Shown here piece by piece: positions 7,750 through 16,969 of a DNA stretch of 64,000 nucleotides. This stretch comes from Pontibacter anaerobius. Lineage in GTDB: Bacteria; Bacteroidota; Bacteroidia; Cytophagales; Hymenobacteraceae. Where the stretch lies: assembly GCF_026241195.1 (NCBI RefSeq), contig NZ_JAPFQO010000007.1:186001-250000 (forward strand), given 5' to 3'. Each line of letters starts with the position of its first letter. Position 1 is the first letter of the stretch. The notes under the pieces were generated by a model. That model saw only the letters and a program-made list of their open reading frames with translations. It did no database searches and was not told the DNA's origin. The translations under genes were made by a program, and so were the position numbers.

Positions 7750-10700
7750 ATGAAAAAAGTAGCCATTGGCTTTTTTATCTTTCTGGCCTTGCTGCTTGCC
7801 GCGGCGGTGCTGGTGCCTGTTATCTTTAAAGACAAGATAAAGCAGACGCTGGACCAGGAGATTGCCAAAAATATTAACGCGCAGGTTATTTACGAGACCG
7901 ACAACGTGAGCCTCTCGCTGCTGCGCGACTTCCCGAATCTGTCGTTGGGCGTGGAGAATCTTGCCGTGGTGGGCGTGGACTCCTTTGCTACCGATACCTT
8001 GGCACGCATCCCCTCCTTCCGGATGGGCCTGAACCTGTTCAGTGTGTTCGGCGATGAGCTGAAAGTGAATTCCATCACTTTGGAGAAGCCCGTTATACGC
8101 CTGTTGGTGCTTAAAAGCGGAAAAGCCAACTGGGATATTATGGTAGAAGACACCGCCGCCACTGCAGAAACCGATACCGTGGCCTCCGATTTCAACATGG
8201 CCATTACAGGCTGGGAAGTAAACGATGGCACCATTTATTACGATGACCTGAGCATTCCGTTTGGCCTTGCTGCCTATAACGTAGCGCACACCGGCAGCGG
8301 CGATTTCGAGAAAGACGTGTTCGATATGAAGTCGAAGACTACGGCCGACCGCTTTGTGATGACTTACGATGGCACCAATTACCTGGAGAACGCTCGCCTG
8401 AATGCCGACGTGACCATGGCCATGGACCTTAACCAGTCGCTTTATACTTTCAAAGACAACAGCATTCGCATCAACGAGTTTCCGTTTAAGTTTGATGGTA
8501 CCATCTTGATGCCGGAGGAGCCGATTGACTTTGACCTGACTTTCAGTGCTACCGAGACAGACTTCCGCAATGTGCTGTCGGTGGTGCCAGGTATGTACAG
8601 CGAGCAGTTTGAGGACATTAAGACAGAGGGTAAGCTGAGTTTCGACGGATATTTTAAAGGGCGGATGATCGATACCCTGATGCCGGGCTATGGCGTGGAC
8701 CTGAAGGTGATGGAAGGTATGTTTAAGTACCCTGACCTGCCGGAGGCCGCCCGCAACATTAACGTGGATATGAGCGTGGCCAGCAAAGACGGCACGCCGC
8801 AGAACACCGACATCAACATCCGCCAGTTCCACATGGACCTGGGCAAGAACCCGATAGACGCTAGGGTTTCGATAAACGGCTTGGAGACTATGAAAGTGGA
8901 TGGCAATGTGAAGGCCAACGTGGACCTGGCAGAGCTTACCAAAGTGTACCCTGTGGAGGGAATGACCCTGCGCGGCCTGCTGAAGGTGGATGCCGATGCC
9001 AAAGGCACCTACTCCGAGACAAGTATGCCGGTGATCGACGCTGACCTGAACCTGACCAACGGCTACATCAAGTCCAAAGACTTCCCTGCGCCTATCCAGA
9101 ACCTGAACATGGTGACTAACGTGCGCAACACCACCGGCAACACCGACGATACCCGCATCAACATAGAGCGCTTTAACATGAGCCTGGATGGCGAGCCACT
9201 GGAGGGCCGTATGCTGATCACGGGTATAGACAAGCCTGCTTTCGATGGCCGCATCAAAGGTATACTGGACCTGGAGAAGCTGACGAAGATCTTCCCGCAG
9301 GAGGGAATGACCGTGTCTGGCCGCATTAACGCTGACGTAACGGCCAAAGGCAAGCTAAGCGATATTGAGGAGGAGAAGTATAACAACGTAACGGCAAACG
9401 GCACCATGGCCATCAGCAACCTGAGCTATGTGAGCACCGACCTGCCGCAGGGGATGAAGATCGCCAAAGCCAACGCCAGCTTCAACAACGAGCGGGTTAA
9501 CCTGCAGAACATGAGCGGCTACCTGGGCAAGAGCGATTTCCAGGCAAACGGTACTGTATCTAACTACATCGGCTACGCATTAGATGATAACCAGTCGCTG
9601 CGCGGTAACTTTAACCTTAGCTCTAATAAGTTCGACGTGAACGAGTGGATGGTGGACGAAGCCGGCGCTCCGGCCGAAGAGACGCAAGAAGGCGTGGTGG
9701 AAGTGCCGAAAAACCTGGACCTGGCCCTGAACATAGATGCCAAGCAGGTACTGTACTCCAACCTGAAGCTGAACAACGTGAGCGGCCAGGTGCAGGTGAA
9801 GGACCAGGTTGCCAGGCTGAACAAGGTAACCTTTAACACCCTGGGCGGAACCTTTGCCACCAGCGGCAGCTACAACACACAGAACCTGCAGCACCCGCTC
9901 TTCGACATGAAGCTGGACATACAGGATCTGGGCTTTAGGGAGGCTTTTAATGCCTTTACCACGGTGCAGGCCTTTGCCCCTATCGCGAAGGTGCTGGAGG
10001 GTAAGTTCTCTACTAGTTTTGCCTTTGCCGGCGAACTGGGCCAGGATATGGTGCCGCTTTTCCAGACGCTGGATGGGAAAGGCGTGATAAAGGTATTGCG
10101 AGCAGCGGTGGCCAATGTGCCGATCGTGGACAAGATCAGTAGCCTGACCCATTTTGAGGAGCTGCGCAGCTTCGTGATCGAGAACAAGATGATTGATGCA
10201 CAGATTGTGGACGGCAAGCTGTTGGTGAAGCCGTTTAACCTGAAGGTTGGCGATATCGACATGTCGGTGGGGGGCAGCACGGCAGCAGACGGCAACATAG
10301 ATTATACTACGGCCCTGAACGTGCCTACCGGTAAGGTGGGGCAGCAGCTTGGCTCTAGCCTGGCTGGCCTGCTGGGCGGAAACCAAAGCCTGGTAAACAC
10401 AGAGCGCGTTACCCTGAAACTGAATGTGGGTGGCACCTACAACGATCCGCGCGTGTCGTTGGCGGGAGGCTCTGTAAAAGAGAAAGCCACGGATATAGTG
10501 GAGAATGTGGTGCAGGAAAAGCTGAATGTGGTGAAGCAGAAGGCCGATGAGCGCAAGCAGCAACTACAGGACAGTGTAACCAATGAGCTGAACCGCAGAA
10601 AGCTGGAGGCAGAGCGCAAGGCCCAGGAGGAGTTGGAGAAGAAGCGACTGGAGGCTGAGCAGCAGATAAAGAAACAGGCTACCGACAAAGTAGGCGGTTT

Positions 10701-10761
10701 CCTGAAGCAGATCACCAAGCCGAAAACCACTACGCAGCCGGACACCACGAAAAATCAATAA
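7750..10761 (+). CDS. AsmA-like protein, 1003 aa
   Basis: A very large AsmA-family protein. It has a single N-terminal membrane anchor (about residues 4-26, GFFIFLALLLAAAVLVPVIF) followed by a long repetitive beta-rich body typical of the AsmA/TamB/VPS13-like bridge proteins thought to help lipid or outer-membrane homeostasis in Gram-negatives. The N-terminal RDFPNLSLGVENLAV and repeated 'EGMTLRG / EGMTVSGRINADV' segments mark repeated units. The last 90 residues are a charged, K/E/Q-rich probable coiled coil (QVQ-KADERKQQLQ region to the end), an unusual C-terminal extension. It is a single-gene unit, diverging from sprF-gldJ and closed by a strong terminator at 10805. Confidence 0.85.
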   Translation: MKKVAIGFFIFLALLLAAAVLVPVIFKDKIKQTLDQEIAKNINAQVIYETDNVSLSLLRDFPNLSLGVENLAVVGVDSFATDTLARIPSFRMGLNLFSVFGDELKVNSITLEKPVIRLLVLKSGKANWDIMVEDTAATAETDTVASDFNMAITGWEVNDGTIYYDDLSIPFGLAAYNVAHTGSGDFEKDVFDMKSKTTADRFVMTYDGTNYLENARLNADVTMAMDLNQSLYTFKDNSIRINEFPFKFDGTILMPEEPIDFDLTFSATETDFRNVLSVVPGMYSEQFEDIKTEGKLSFDGYFKGRMIDTLMPGYGVDLKVMEGMFKYPDLPEAARNINVDMSVASKDGTPQNTDINIRQFHMDLGKNPIDARVSINGLETMKVDGNVKANVDLAELTKVYPVEGMTLRGLLKVDADAKGTYSETSMPVIDADLNLTNGYIKSKDFPAPIQNLNMVTNVRNTTGNTDDTRINIERFNMSLDGEPLEGRMLITGIDKPAFDGRIKGILDLEKLTKIFPQEGMTVSGRINADVTAKGKLSDIEEEKYNNVTANGTMAISNLSYVSTDLPQGMKIAKANASFNNERVNLQNMSGYLGKSDFQANGTVSNYIGYALDDNQSLRGNFNLSSNKFDVNEWMVDEAGAPAEETQEGVVEVPKNLDLALNIDAKQVLYSNLKLNNVSGQVQVKDQVARLNKVTFNTLGGTFATSGSYNTQNLQHPLFDMKLDIQDLGFREAFNAFTTVQAFAPIAKVLEGKFSTSFAFAGELGQDMVPLFQTLDGKGVIKVLRAAVANVPIVDKISSLTHFEELRSFVIENKMIDAQIVDGKLLVKPFNLKVGDIDMSVGGSTAADGNIDYTTALNVPTGKVGQQLGSSLAGLLGGNQSLVNTERVTLKLNVGGTYNDPRVSLAGGSVKEKATDIVENVVQEKLNVVKQKADERKQQLQDSVTNELNRRKLEAERKAQEELEKKRLEAEQQIKKQATDKVGGFLKQITKPKTTTQPDTTKNQ

Positions 10762-10804
10762 TTTTTTTGATGTAAAAACCGCTGGGAAATCAGCGTTTTA
10801 GCAC

Positions 10805-10838
10805 AAATCCAGCAGAAGAAGATGCTTCTGCTGGATTT
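10805..10838 (+). terminator. Terminator after the AsmA-like gene
   Basis: A perfect 14-base stem (AAATCCAGCAGAAG / CTTCTGCTGGATTT) with a six-base loop, followed by a T-rich run. Confidence 0.9.
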
Positions 10839-10939
10839 TATTTTTTAAATACTATATATTAGAGTGCAACTTTTAACCGTTTAGGAGTGTAAAAGAAGCT
10901 TTCCTGAAAGCATAGTGTTTTAAACCAATGCAATTTTAA

Positions 10940-11731
10940 ATGATGAAAAAGAAATTTTTTCTCCCTTTAATGCTTTGTGGGCTGATTGGATTCAGCTCAT
11001 GCGATAGCAACGAAGACAGTGGTACGGCCCGCATGGAAGTGCGCATGACTGATGCACCTGGCGATTATGACGAAGTAAACGTTGAGATCGAGTCGGTGCA
11101 GATTCACACGGAAGAAGGCGATACTGAAGAAGGCTGGGTTACGCTGGATGAGATCCATCCGGGTGTGTACAACCTGCTGGACTTCGCGAATGGCAAGGAT
11201 ACGCTGCTGGCCAGCGCTGAACTGCCTGTAGGCCACATTTCCCAGATCAGGCTTATACTCGGTAACGAAAACTCTGTGAAGCTGAAGAGTGGCGAGGTGA
11301 TAGACCTGAAAACGCCAAGCGGCCAGACATCCGGTGTAAAGCTGCAGCTGAACGCTGACCTGCAGGACGATGTGACCTATATGGTACTGCTTGACTTTGA
11401 CGCAGCCAGATCGGTTGTGCCGAAGGGCAACGGCGGCTATAACCTGAAGCCGGTGATCCGCACCATTACACAGGCTATTGCCGGTGGTATTAAAGGTAGC
11501 GTAACGCCAGCAGAGTATGAGCCAGCCATCTACGTTATCTCAGCTGCCAACGACACGATCGGTGGTTACGCCAGCGATAACGGCGAATTCCTGATCAAAG
11601 GCGTACCGGCGGGCACTTACAGAGTGGAGTTCATCACGGAGTATGGCGAGCACAATAAAACTGTAGAAAACGTAAGCGTGTCTCAGGACCAGATTAAAGA
11701 CATGGGTGTGGTAATGTTGCCGCAGGAATAG
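10940..11731 (+). CDS. DUF4382 lipoprotein with carboxypeptidase-regulatory-like domain
   Basis: A 263-residue lipoprotein: signal peptide with lipobox FSSCDSNE (Cys about 21), then a DUF4382 domain whose start ARMEVRMTDAPGDYDEVNVEIESVQIH is diagnostic, and YNLLDFANGKDTLL. The C-terminal third, beginning GGIKGSVTPAEYEPAIYVI and containing GEFLIKGVPAGTYRVEF, is the beta-sandwich found in carboxypeptidase-regulatory-like domains. The function is unknown; it is a cell-surface or periplasmic lipoprotein. Two ATGs (10940, 10943) could be the start. It is a single-gene unit with a strong terminator downstream. Confidence 0.85.
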   Translation: MMKKKFFLPLMLCGLIGFSSCDSNEDSGTARMEVRMTDAPGDYDEVNVEIESVQIHTEEGDTEEGWVTLDEIHPGVYNLLDFANGKDTLLASAELPVGHISQIRLILGNENSVKLKSGEVIDLKTPSGQTSGVKLQLNADLQDDVTYMVLLDFDAARSVVPKGNGGYNLKPVIRTITQAIAGGIKGSVTPAEYEPAIYVISAANDTIGGYASDNGEFLIKGVPAGTYRVEFITEYGEHNKTVENVSVSQDQIKDMGVVMLPQE

Positions 11732-11750
11732 TTCTAGGACAAAAGAGACA

Positions 11751-11787
11751 AAAAGAGGAGCCTCCCGAATAGAGAGGCTCCTCTTTT
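11751..11787. terminator. Bidirectional terminator between DUF4382 and DinB genes
   Basis: A 14-base stem (AAAAGAGGAGCCTC / GAGGCTCCTCTTTT) with a nine-base loop between two convergent genes. A and T runs on both sides allow function in either direction. Confidence 0.88.
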
Positions 11788-11863
11788 TGTTTACTGTCTA
11801 ACCGCTCCTAAGAAGGGGAAGTTTATACTTTGCTCTTTTATCTAAAAATCCTCTATCCAGAGT

Positions 11864-12340
11864 CTAGTACACCTGCCCCATCAGCTCGCGCACATAGGTC
11901 ACGTAGTCTGTGTTGGGAGGAGTGTGGCCGTTTTTGCGCAGGTCGGTGGCTACCTGGGCACGGTGGTAGGTGGCGTGGTTAAACGCGTGCGTCAGGATGT
12001 CGAGTACGCGGGTGCTATACTTGTTGCCCTGGCTGTTGGTATAGTCGATCAGGCGGTTAAACTCGGCCTCATCGGCATTGTCAACCAGCTCCTTTATTTT
12101 ATAAGAAGCGTAGTCGTGCAGCTTTTTCAGCTCCTCCAGCGTGTGCTCCTGCCATACTTTAACAGGGCTTTGGGTGCCGGTGATGCGGGCAATCCAGATC
12201 GCCTGCGCGTTCAGGGCGTGGCTGAACAGGCGCGCTGCGTTGGCTGGTACTTCGGGCAGGCTGCTGAAAACATTCAGCATAGTCTTGTTTGCCCAGATAT
12301 TATACTCTGATAGGTTTTTAAGTACGTCGTTTCCGGTCAT
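11864..12340 (-). CDS. DinB-like protein
   Basis: A 158-residue four-helix DinB/YfiT-like protein. It shows the three-histidine metal site pattern: LFSHALNAQAIWIARI (first His about 39) and ILTHAFNHATYHRAQV near residue 118, where HxxNHxxxHR is the family signature. Members include bacillithiol- or mycothiol-type S-transferases and uncharacterised damage-inducible proteins, and the substrate is unknown. The start at 12340 (MTGNDVLKNLSEYN) gives the usual length. The upstream lipoprotein gene ends five bases before, so the two probably share a transcript. Confidence 0.85.
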   Translation of the reverse strand: MTGNDVLKNLSEYNIWANKTMLNVFSSLPEVPANAARLFSHALNAQAIWIARITGTQSPVKVWQEHTLEELKKLHDYASYKIKELVDNADEAEFNRLIDYTNSQGNKYSTRVLDILTHAFNHATYHRAQVATDLRKNGHTPPNTDYVTYVRELMGQVY

Positions 12341-12345
12341 GGTAA

Positions 12346-12747
12346 TTAGCTTTCTCTTATATCTTCCCAAACAATAGTTTCGTTCTGTCGCTGCTCAAAA
12401 AAATCAGTGCAGCGGCCATCTCCCCTGCCAGTTATGCCGCCGTCAGGCTCGCAAAGTAAGTTGCCCTCAGCGTCGAACAGCTGGCTCGGCACATCGCAGC
12501 AGCGGCCGGTGAGGTAGTATACTTGCTTTCCGCCATACGTGTAGCGGTAAATTTTGGCAGGTGGGTTGGCAGGCGCCTCCAGCTTTAGCTCTCCTATCAG
12601 CTTGGTTAGCCAGGCAGGGTTTTGCTGAGTTGCTGCATTTGCTACCGGTGTGCTGCCAGGTTTACAGGCTGTAAAAGCTACTGTGGCGGCAAAAGCTATA
12701 GCCCAAAAGCTACTTCTGCTAAGTGCGCTGCGTTTCTGTTTTCTCAT
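12346..12747 (-). CDS. DUF6970-like lipoprotein
   Basis: A 133-residue predicted lipoprotein: positively charged N-terminus, hydrophobic core and lipobox AFTACKPG (Cys28). The mature part contains YRYTYGGKQVYYLTGRCCD, LFDAEGNLLCEPDGGITG and RGDGRCTDF. This Cys-rich order resembles the small Bacteroidota family I know as DUF6970, whose function is unknown. Four conserved cysteines in the mature part suggest disulfides or metal binding in the envelope. It ends five bases before the DinB-like gene on the same strand. Confidence 0.72.
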   Translation of the reverse strand: MRKQKRSALSRSSFWAIAFAATVAFTACKPGSTPVANAATQQNPAWLTKLIGELKLEAPANPPAKIYRYTYGGKQVYYLTGRCCDVPSQLFDAEGNLLCEPDGGITGRGDGRCTDFFEQRQNETIVWEDIRES

Positions 12748-12846
12748 TCGGGCGCAATTTATAGATTTTTACGGAAGGATAAATGTTGATACATCGTTTT
12801 GCGGGCACTAACACAGGTAAACTGGTTTAAACTTACGGATGTGGGC

Positions 12847-13227
12847 TTAAAAGTATACTTTGGCCAAGGCCAGCAAGTATGGCAGGAAAATGATAGTACC
12901 CACACAGGCCGCAGTAATGGCGGCCGCGAGTACGGCTCCTGCAGCCAGATCCTTGGCTTTGCCGGCCAGCGGGTTGTAGTGCGGCGACACCAGGTTCACA
13001 ACCGTCTCGATGGCCGTGTTGAATATCTCAGCCGTAACCACCAGCCCGATACAGCCTATCAGGAGGCACCACTCAGTTTTGGTTACATCAAAGGCAAAAC
13101 CCAATACCACCACCACCATAGCCCCGAGTACGTGCAGGCGCATGTGCGGCTCCGACCTGATGGCAGCGTTTATCCCCCTGAAGGCAAACCGAAAGCTGTT
13201 GTAGCGTTTTTTGAAGTAGGCGCGCAA
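12847..13227 (-). CDS. dgkA: Diacylglycerol kinase family protein
   Basis: A 126-residue integral membrane kinase of the prokaryotic DgkA family, which phosphorylates diacylglycerol or undecaprenol. It has an N-terminal amphipathic helix followed by RFAFRGINAAIRSEPHMRLH, three membrane helices, and the active-site motif AEIFNTAIETVVNLVSP with the Glu residues that bind Mg-ATP. KAKDLAAGAVLAAAI follows, as in the family. In Bacteroidota and Gram-positives these are often undecaprenol kinases, so lipid-carrier recycling is as likely as diacylglycerol turnover. The length is typical. Confidence 0.93.
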   Translation of the reverse strand: MRAYFKKRYNSFRFAFRGINAAIRSEPHMRLHVLGAMVVVVLGFAFDVTKTEWCLLIGCIGLVVTAEIFNTAIETVVNLVSPHYNPLAGKAKDLAAGAVLAAAITAACVGTIIFLPYLLALAKVYF

Positions 13228-13308
13228 GTATAGGCTGGTTAAGATCTAAGTATAAAGATAGAGGTTTGTACGCAGTTTATACTTTGGATGGTAGGCAGCA
13301 TGTCATTA

Positions 13309-13635
13309 TCACGGGTGCTGCTCCGGATTAAAGGTAATAGAGTTGGCGTTAACGCAGTACCTGAGCTGGCTTGGTGTGCGGGCATCTTCGAAGAGGTGGC
13401 CGAGGTGCTGCCCGCACTGCTGGCAGAGCAGCTGAATGCGGTGCCGGCCATAGGTATCCAGCTGCCGGTGCTGCACCTGCTCCCCCACCTGCGCCCAGAA
13501 ACTCGGAAAGCCCGAGCCCACCTCAAACTTCTTGCTGGCCTCAAACAGCGCCTCGCCGCAGCGTGAGCAATTATAGATACCCTGTTCCTGCTGGCGCTGC
13601 GTTGGGTCAATCTTCTGGTTCCGTACAGTTATCAT
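13309..13635 (-). CDS. msrB: Peptide-methionine (R)-S-oxide reductase (first of two paralogues)
   Basis: A 108-residue MsrB-fold protein that reduces methionine-R-sulfoxide. The four zinc cysteines are present (CSRC near residue 23, CQQC near residue 71), as are GSGFPSFW, CGQHLGHLFEDA and the catalytic Cys in RYCVNANSITF. It differs from the neighbour by having the GFPSF form and no acidic insert. It starts at the ATG at 13635; an ATG six codons upstream is also possible. It lies directly downstream (46 bases) of the second msrB on the same strand, so the two probably form one transcript. Confidence 0.88.
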   Translation of the reverse strand: MITVRNQKIDPTQRQQEQGIYNCSRCGEALFEASKKFEVGSGFPSFWAQVGEQVQHRQLDTYGRHRIQLLCQQCGQHLGHLFEDARTPSQLRYCVNANSITFNPEQHP

Positions 13636-13680
13636 GTAAGCATCACCCGCCAATACCTGTTTACTTCGGGGAGAAGGAAT

Positions 13681-14082
13681 CTATACTTCCTTCTCCAGGT
13701 CGTCTACAGCCACAAACTTCATCGAGAGTGAGTTTACGCAGTGGCGGATGTTCTTTGGCGTCAGGTACTCACCCTCGAACACGTGGCCCAGATGCGCTCC
13801 GCAGTTGGCGCACACGATCTCGGTGCGGCGGCCGTCTGGGTCTGGCACGCGCTTTACGGCTCCGGTTATCTCGTCGTCAAAGCTGGGCCAGCCGCAATTC
13901 GACTCAAACTTATACTCCGAAGTATAAAGCGGGGCGTTACAACGCCGGCACAAGTATACGCCCTCGGCTTTGTTGTGCTCGTACTCGCCTGTGCCCGGGT
14001 ACTCGGTGCCTTTGTGCACTATAATGCGCTCTTCCTCCGGTGTCAGCTTGTTGTATTCTGATGGGTCTTTCGCAATTTTCAT
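13681..14082 (-). CDS. msrB: Peptide-methionine (R)-S-oxide reductase (second paralogue)
   Basis: A 133-residue MsrB. It has the zinc ligands CRRC and CANC, the signature [21 protein letters not shown] and the catalytic Cys in [12 protein letters not shown]. It begins [20 protein letters not shown], the usual 'L(T)PEE..' N-terminal arm of MsrB that is absent from the shorter downstream paralogue. Both proteins look catalytically intact. The role is repair of oxidised proteins in the cytoplasm, using thioredoxin as reductant. Confidence 0.92.
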   Translation of the reverse strand: MKIAKDPSEYNKLTPEEERIIVHKGTEYPGTGEYEHNKAEGVYLCRRCNAPLYTSEYKFESNCGWPSFDDEITGAVKRVPDPDGRRTEIVCANCGAHLGHVFEGEYLTPKNIRHCVNSLSMKFVAVDDLEKEV

Positions 14083-14197
14083 GGGTTTATACTTTGTGTT
14101 GATGCCTTTTATACGTTTGGTTTTAGGAACAGCGAAAAGTTAAGAAGGTTTTAGGTAGAGAATCAGCAGGCTTATACTTTGCTGCAGCACGCTTTAT

Positions 14198-14974
14198 TTA
14201 TGCCCCCTGGCCTATGTTTTGCGAAAGGCCCCCATCCATAAAGTAGCTCGAGCCGGTAACATAATCGGAGTCTGGCGATGCCAGGAATAAAGCTACCTTG
14301 GCGATCTCTTCCGGCTTGCCGGCTCTCTTCATAGGGATATTCTGTTCGCTTTCCCTGCGGGTTTTTTTATCATCCACGGCTTCCTGGTTCATAGGCGTCA
14401 GGATCATGCCGGGGCAGACGTTGTTTACGTTAATGCCATCTTCGGCCAGCTCCAAGGCCAGGGTACGGGTAAGGTTGCGAACACCGGCTTTGGAGGCGCA
14501 ATAGTCTGCCGTGCCAGCCGAAACGATTTCTTCATGCACCGAGGAGATGTTGATGATCTTGCCCTGGCCCCCTTGTTGTTTTCTGTGCCTGATAAAGGCG
14601 CGGGAGCAGAAGAAGGTGCCGTACAGGTTGGTTTTGATGGTGCGGTCAAAAACCTCCGTGTCCATGTCGGCTACGTTAATGCCGGAGCCGTTTACCGCCG
14701 CGTTGTTCACCAGTATGTCGATGGCTCCGAATTCTTGCAGCGCCTGCGCAAACAGCTGCGCCACTTTCTGCTCGTCGCTGATGTCTACCTGAAGTATAAG
14801 GCCTCTCCTGCCTTCCTCCTGAACGGCTTCCAAGGTTTTTTCCGCGCCTTCCTTGTCAGTATAGTAGCAGATGACCAGGTGCGCGCCTTCTTTAGCAAAT
14901 GCAATGGCGGTGGCCTGCCCAATGCCGGAGTCTGAACCGGTTATTAGCGCGACTTTATCTTTTAGTTTGTCCAT
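14198..14974 (-). CDS. SDR family oxidoreductase
   Basis: A classical short-chain dehydrogenase/reductase of 258 residues. It has the NAD(P) motif TGSDSGIGQATA (TGxxxGxG, about residues 13-20), NNAAVN, the catalytic Ser in ISSVHEE, and YCASKAG with the catalytic Tyr-Lys pair, then NNVCPGMILTPMN and the C-terminal TGSSYFMDGGLSQN. The closest resemblance is to glucose 1-dehydrogenase-like and 3-oxoacyl reductase-like SDRs; the substrate cannot be read from sequence. The gene is flanked by gene-free stretches, so it is probably monocistronic. Confidence 0.9.
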   Translation of the reverse strand: MDKLKDKVALITGSDSGIGQATAIAFAKEGAHLVICYYTDKEGAEKTLEAVQEEGRRGLILQVDISDEQKVAQLFAQALQEFGAIDILVNNAAVNGSGINVADMDTEVFDRTIKTNLYGTFFCSRAFIRHRKQQGGQGKIINISSVHEEIVSAGTADYCASKAGVRNLTRTLALELAEDGINVNNVCPGMILTPMNQEAVDDKKTRRESEQNIPMKRAGKPEEIAKVALFLASPDSDYVTGSSYFMDGGLSQNIGQGA

Positions 14975-15133
14975 AGTAGTAGTATGTAGAGTGGATGCTC
15001 CGGCTGTTTGTCGGCGAGAGCTTTATCTACATACTGTCTGGTTGGGCGGATGGTTTGTAAAGCATGAATTTACCTTTCGTGCAGTTTCTCAGCAGCTGCG
15101 CGTGGTAACTATGCGGAGGTAGCAAGTCTACTA

Positions 15134-16138
15134 CTAAATGCAGCTACACCCGATCAGGTCAACTTCTGCATACCACAAGTAAACTATCTTGTCTCCCATC
15201 TTCATTACAAGACCTCTGGACGGCGTTTCCAGTTTATTGTTCAGCGGGAAAGTATCTGCATAGGTAAAGTATAAACCATCTACTCCTTTAAGCGATGAAA
15301 AGGTTATGGTGGCTTCTATACTTTCCGGGCAGTCGGCACACTGGGGTTTGTACTGCGCTTTGTTCAGTCTGTCAATGTCTGGTTGTGTTTTGTATCTCAG
15401 CTCCAGGTTATATCTGCTCCCGAACATAACTTTATCGTTTGTGCTGTAAGGCTGAGGATTTAGCTGGTAATGATAATACTCCAAGCATTCGCCGTTGTAA
15501 GAGCCAAAATTCTGAAGCTGTGTTTTCACGGGTTGCTGATCAGTAAAAGTATAAACTGATCTGTCTAAGTGCCTGAAAAGCGAATCTGCAAGCTGTTTGT
15601 GATAAACCAGTTTAGTTTCGATATGCGGATCTGCAGTTGTTGAGATGTTGTGGCTGTTCAGCAGTTTGTGCTCTGCGGAGATATCTGTATAGGTCTCATC
15701 TTTGGTATCGTACTGCGGAAACCCAATGACGCCTAACTCACTTTCATTTAGCTTAAACACAGGAAAAAGGAGTTGCTGTGGTGCTAGCTTGCCACTTTTA
15801 TCAATTTCTGATTGGTGCAGGTACTCCTTCAGGTCGAGTAGGAATTTTCGGTTTTGCTCCGGCAACTCTGGGTTAGCAAGGGCTTTGGCAAGTATGTTCT
15901 TCTCGAAGAAACCGGCTTTTTCAGCATTCAGCTTTTCCCACTCATCATAATACGCTTCACACTCGCTTGCCAACTTCTCCCGGTTCACTTCGCTGTGTGC
16001 TTTGGTAACAGACTGGTTTGCTTGAATGGCTTCTTCAGACTCAGTAGCTATGGCTTCCTGTTTAGCTTCTCCTTGGTAGCAGGAAAGTATAAGAGTTGAT
16101 GAAAGTAAGAACGTTACGGAGTAAATAAGCTGTTTCAT
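15134..16138 (-). CDS. Hypothetical lipoprotein, 334 aa
   Basis: I do not recognise the family. The N-terminus MKQLIYSVTFLLSS with lipobox LILSC (Cys20) indicates an exported lipoprotein. The mature part begins with a low-complexity Glu/Ala linker and a helical stretch (LASECEAYYDEWEKLNAEKA), followed by a probable beta-rich domain rich in Tyr and Asn. The product ends in two cysteines (IGCSCI), with another pair in the C-terminal third (CADC). Base composition is more AT-rich than in neighbouring genes. No operon partner is evident. Confidence 0.65.
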   Translation of the reverse strand: MKQLIYSVTFLLSSTLILSCYQGEAKQEAIATESEEAIQANQSVTKAHSEVNREKLASECEAYYDEWEKLNAEKAGFFEKNILAKALANPELPEQNRKFLLDLKEYLHQSEIDKSGKLAPQQLLFPVFKLNESELGVIGFPQYDTKDETYTDISAEHKLLNSHNISTTADPHIETKLVYHKQLADSLFRHLDRSVYTFTDQQPVKTQLQNFGSYNGECLEYYHYQLNPQPYSTNDKVMFGSRYNLELRYKTQPDIDRLNKAQYKPQCADCPESIEATITFSSLKGVDGLYFTYADTFPLNNKLETPSRGLVMKMGDKIVYLWYAEVDLIGCSCI

Positions 16139-16217
16139 AGCGGGATGCAGTGTTTAGGAGTAGTAATATAGTAAAGCGTTTTCATAGGCGCTAAACTTGC
16201 GGCATTGGGGTTTTGCT

Positions 16218-16721
16218 TTAGAATACTGTGACACCAAATTCCTTTGACAGCAGATCATCAAGTTGCTTAATGTCCGCTATTAGATCTTTGAAGTCCTGTG
16301 TAGATGATAACTCATGTTCGTTTTTCTGATACAGCTTTTTCAACTCGGCCATCTTAAAGTAAAATGATTGCGATTGTAGCTTGATCTGTAGTAGCGCTAA
16401 CTTTTCTTCAATAGCCTTCTTTCTCTGTTTAGCCACTTCTACTGATTCGAGAGCCGAAGTATAGTCTAGTTCTTTTCGTTTGAGAGATTTTAGAAGTTCG
16501 CAATCATAGCTGGCGCATTGTTTCGGTCTTTGCGAGTAAATAGTGCAGCCATCGCAATACTTATTACAGGGCTGAATAAAAACCCCATCATTGCTCGCCT
16601 CCTCAATATCCATCAGTTCTTTTATCCTAGGCAACTCCTCGTGGCTAAGCTGTACAAAACCAATCAGGGTGCCATCGCAACATAACCCACAGGCCAGACA
16701 GATATTCGTTGAATCAATCAT
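16218..16721 (-). CDS. YkgJ-type cysteine-cluster protein
   Basis: A 167-residue protein with an N-terminal cluster of the YkgJ/CxxCxxCC type: CLACGLCC (residues 8-15), then CNKYCDGC and CASYDC, eight to ten cysteines in the first 75 residues. The remainder is a Lys/Glu-rich helical region (about residues 85-160), probably a coiled coil. YkgJ-family clusters are believed to bind zinc or an iron-sulfur cluster, and their function is unknown. It is flanked upstream by about 250 gene-free bases and by an AT-rich orphan gene. Confidence 0.75.
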   Translation of the reverse strand: MIDSTNICLACGLCCDGTLIGFVQLSHEELPRIKELMDIEEASNDGVFIQPCNKYCDGCTIYSQRPKQCASYDCELLKSLKRKELDYTSALESVEVAKQRKKAIEEKLALLQIKLQSQSFYFKMAELKKLYQKNEHELSSTQDFKDLIADIKQLDDLLSKEFGVTVF

Positions 16722-16799
16722 ACTTTCTGAATTTAAGCACCTCTTTTCTGTGCTGTTTTAAAGGTAGCTTAAATTACAGCTAGCAATTGTATAAACGGA

Positions 16800-16965
16800 A
16801 CACTACTCCTTTTAGTCACCTTTACTGGCGCGAGATTGCAAATCGTACTAATATGTCGTGATGAAAAGAGTACGAGCTATAAGCTCGCACTAGCGTGGGG
16901 CAACTAAAACAAAGTAATACCACACGTTGCGCTGTTGCTAGACTTGCAATCTGTTATAAACTCAT
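16800..16965. repeat. Gene-free stretch with several short inverted repeats
   Basis: Between the cysteine-cluster gene and the orphan gene lie several short self-complementary words: GATTGCAAATC, GAGCTATAAGCTC, and a second related word AGACTTGCAATCT. They resemble in style the hairpin rows of the elements at 19.5 and 28.4 kb but are not the same sequence. It may be a degraded relative or an unrelated regulatory region. Confidence 0.35.
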
Positions 16966-16969
16966 AATA

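Noticed and set aside
7741-10563. Long minus-strand frames (363 and 327 codons)
   Set aside because: Opposite the AsmA-like gene; His/Gln/Val-rich translations typical of antisense frames.
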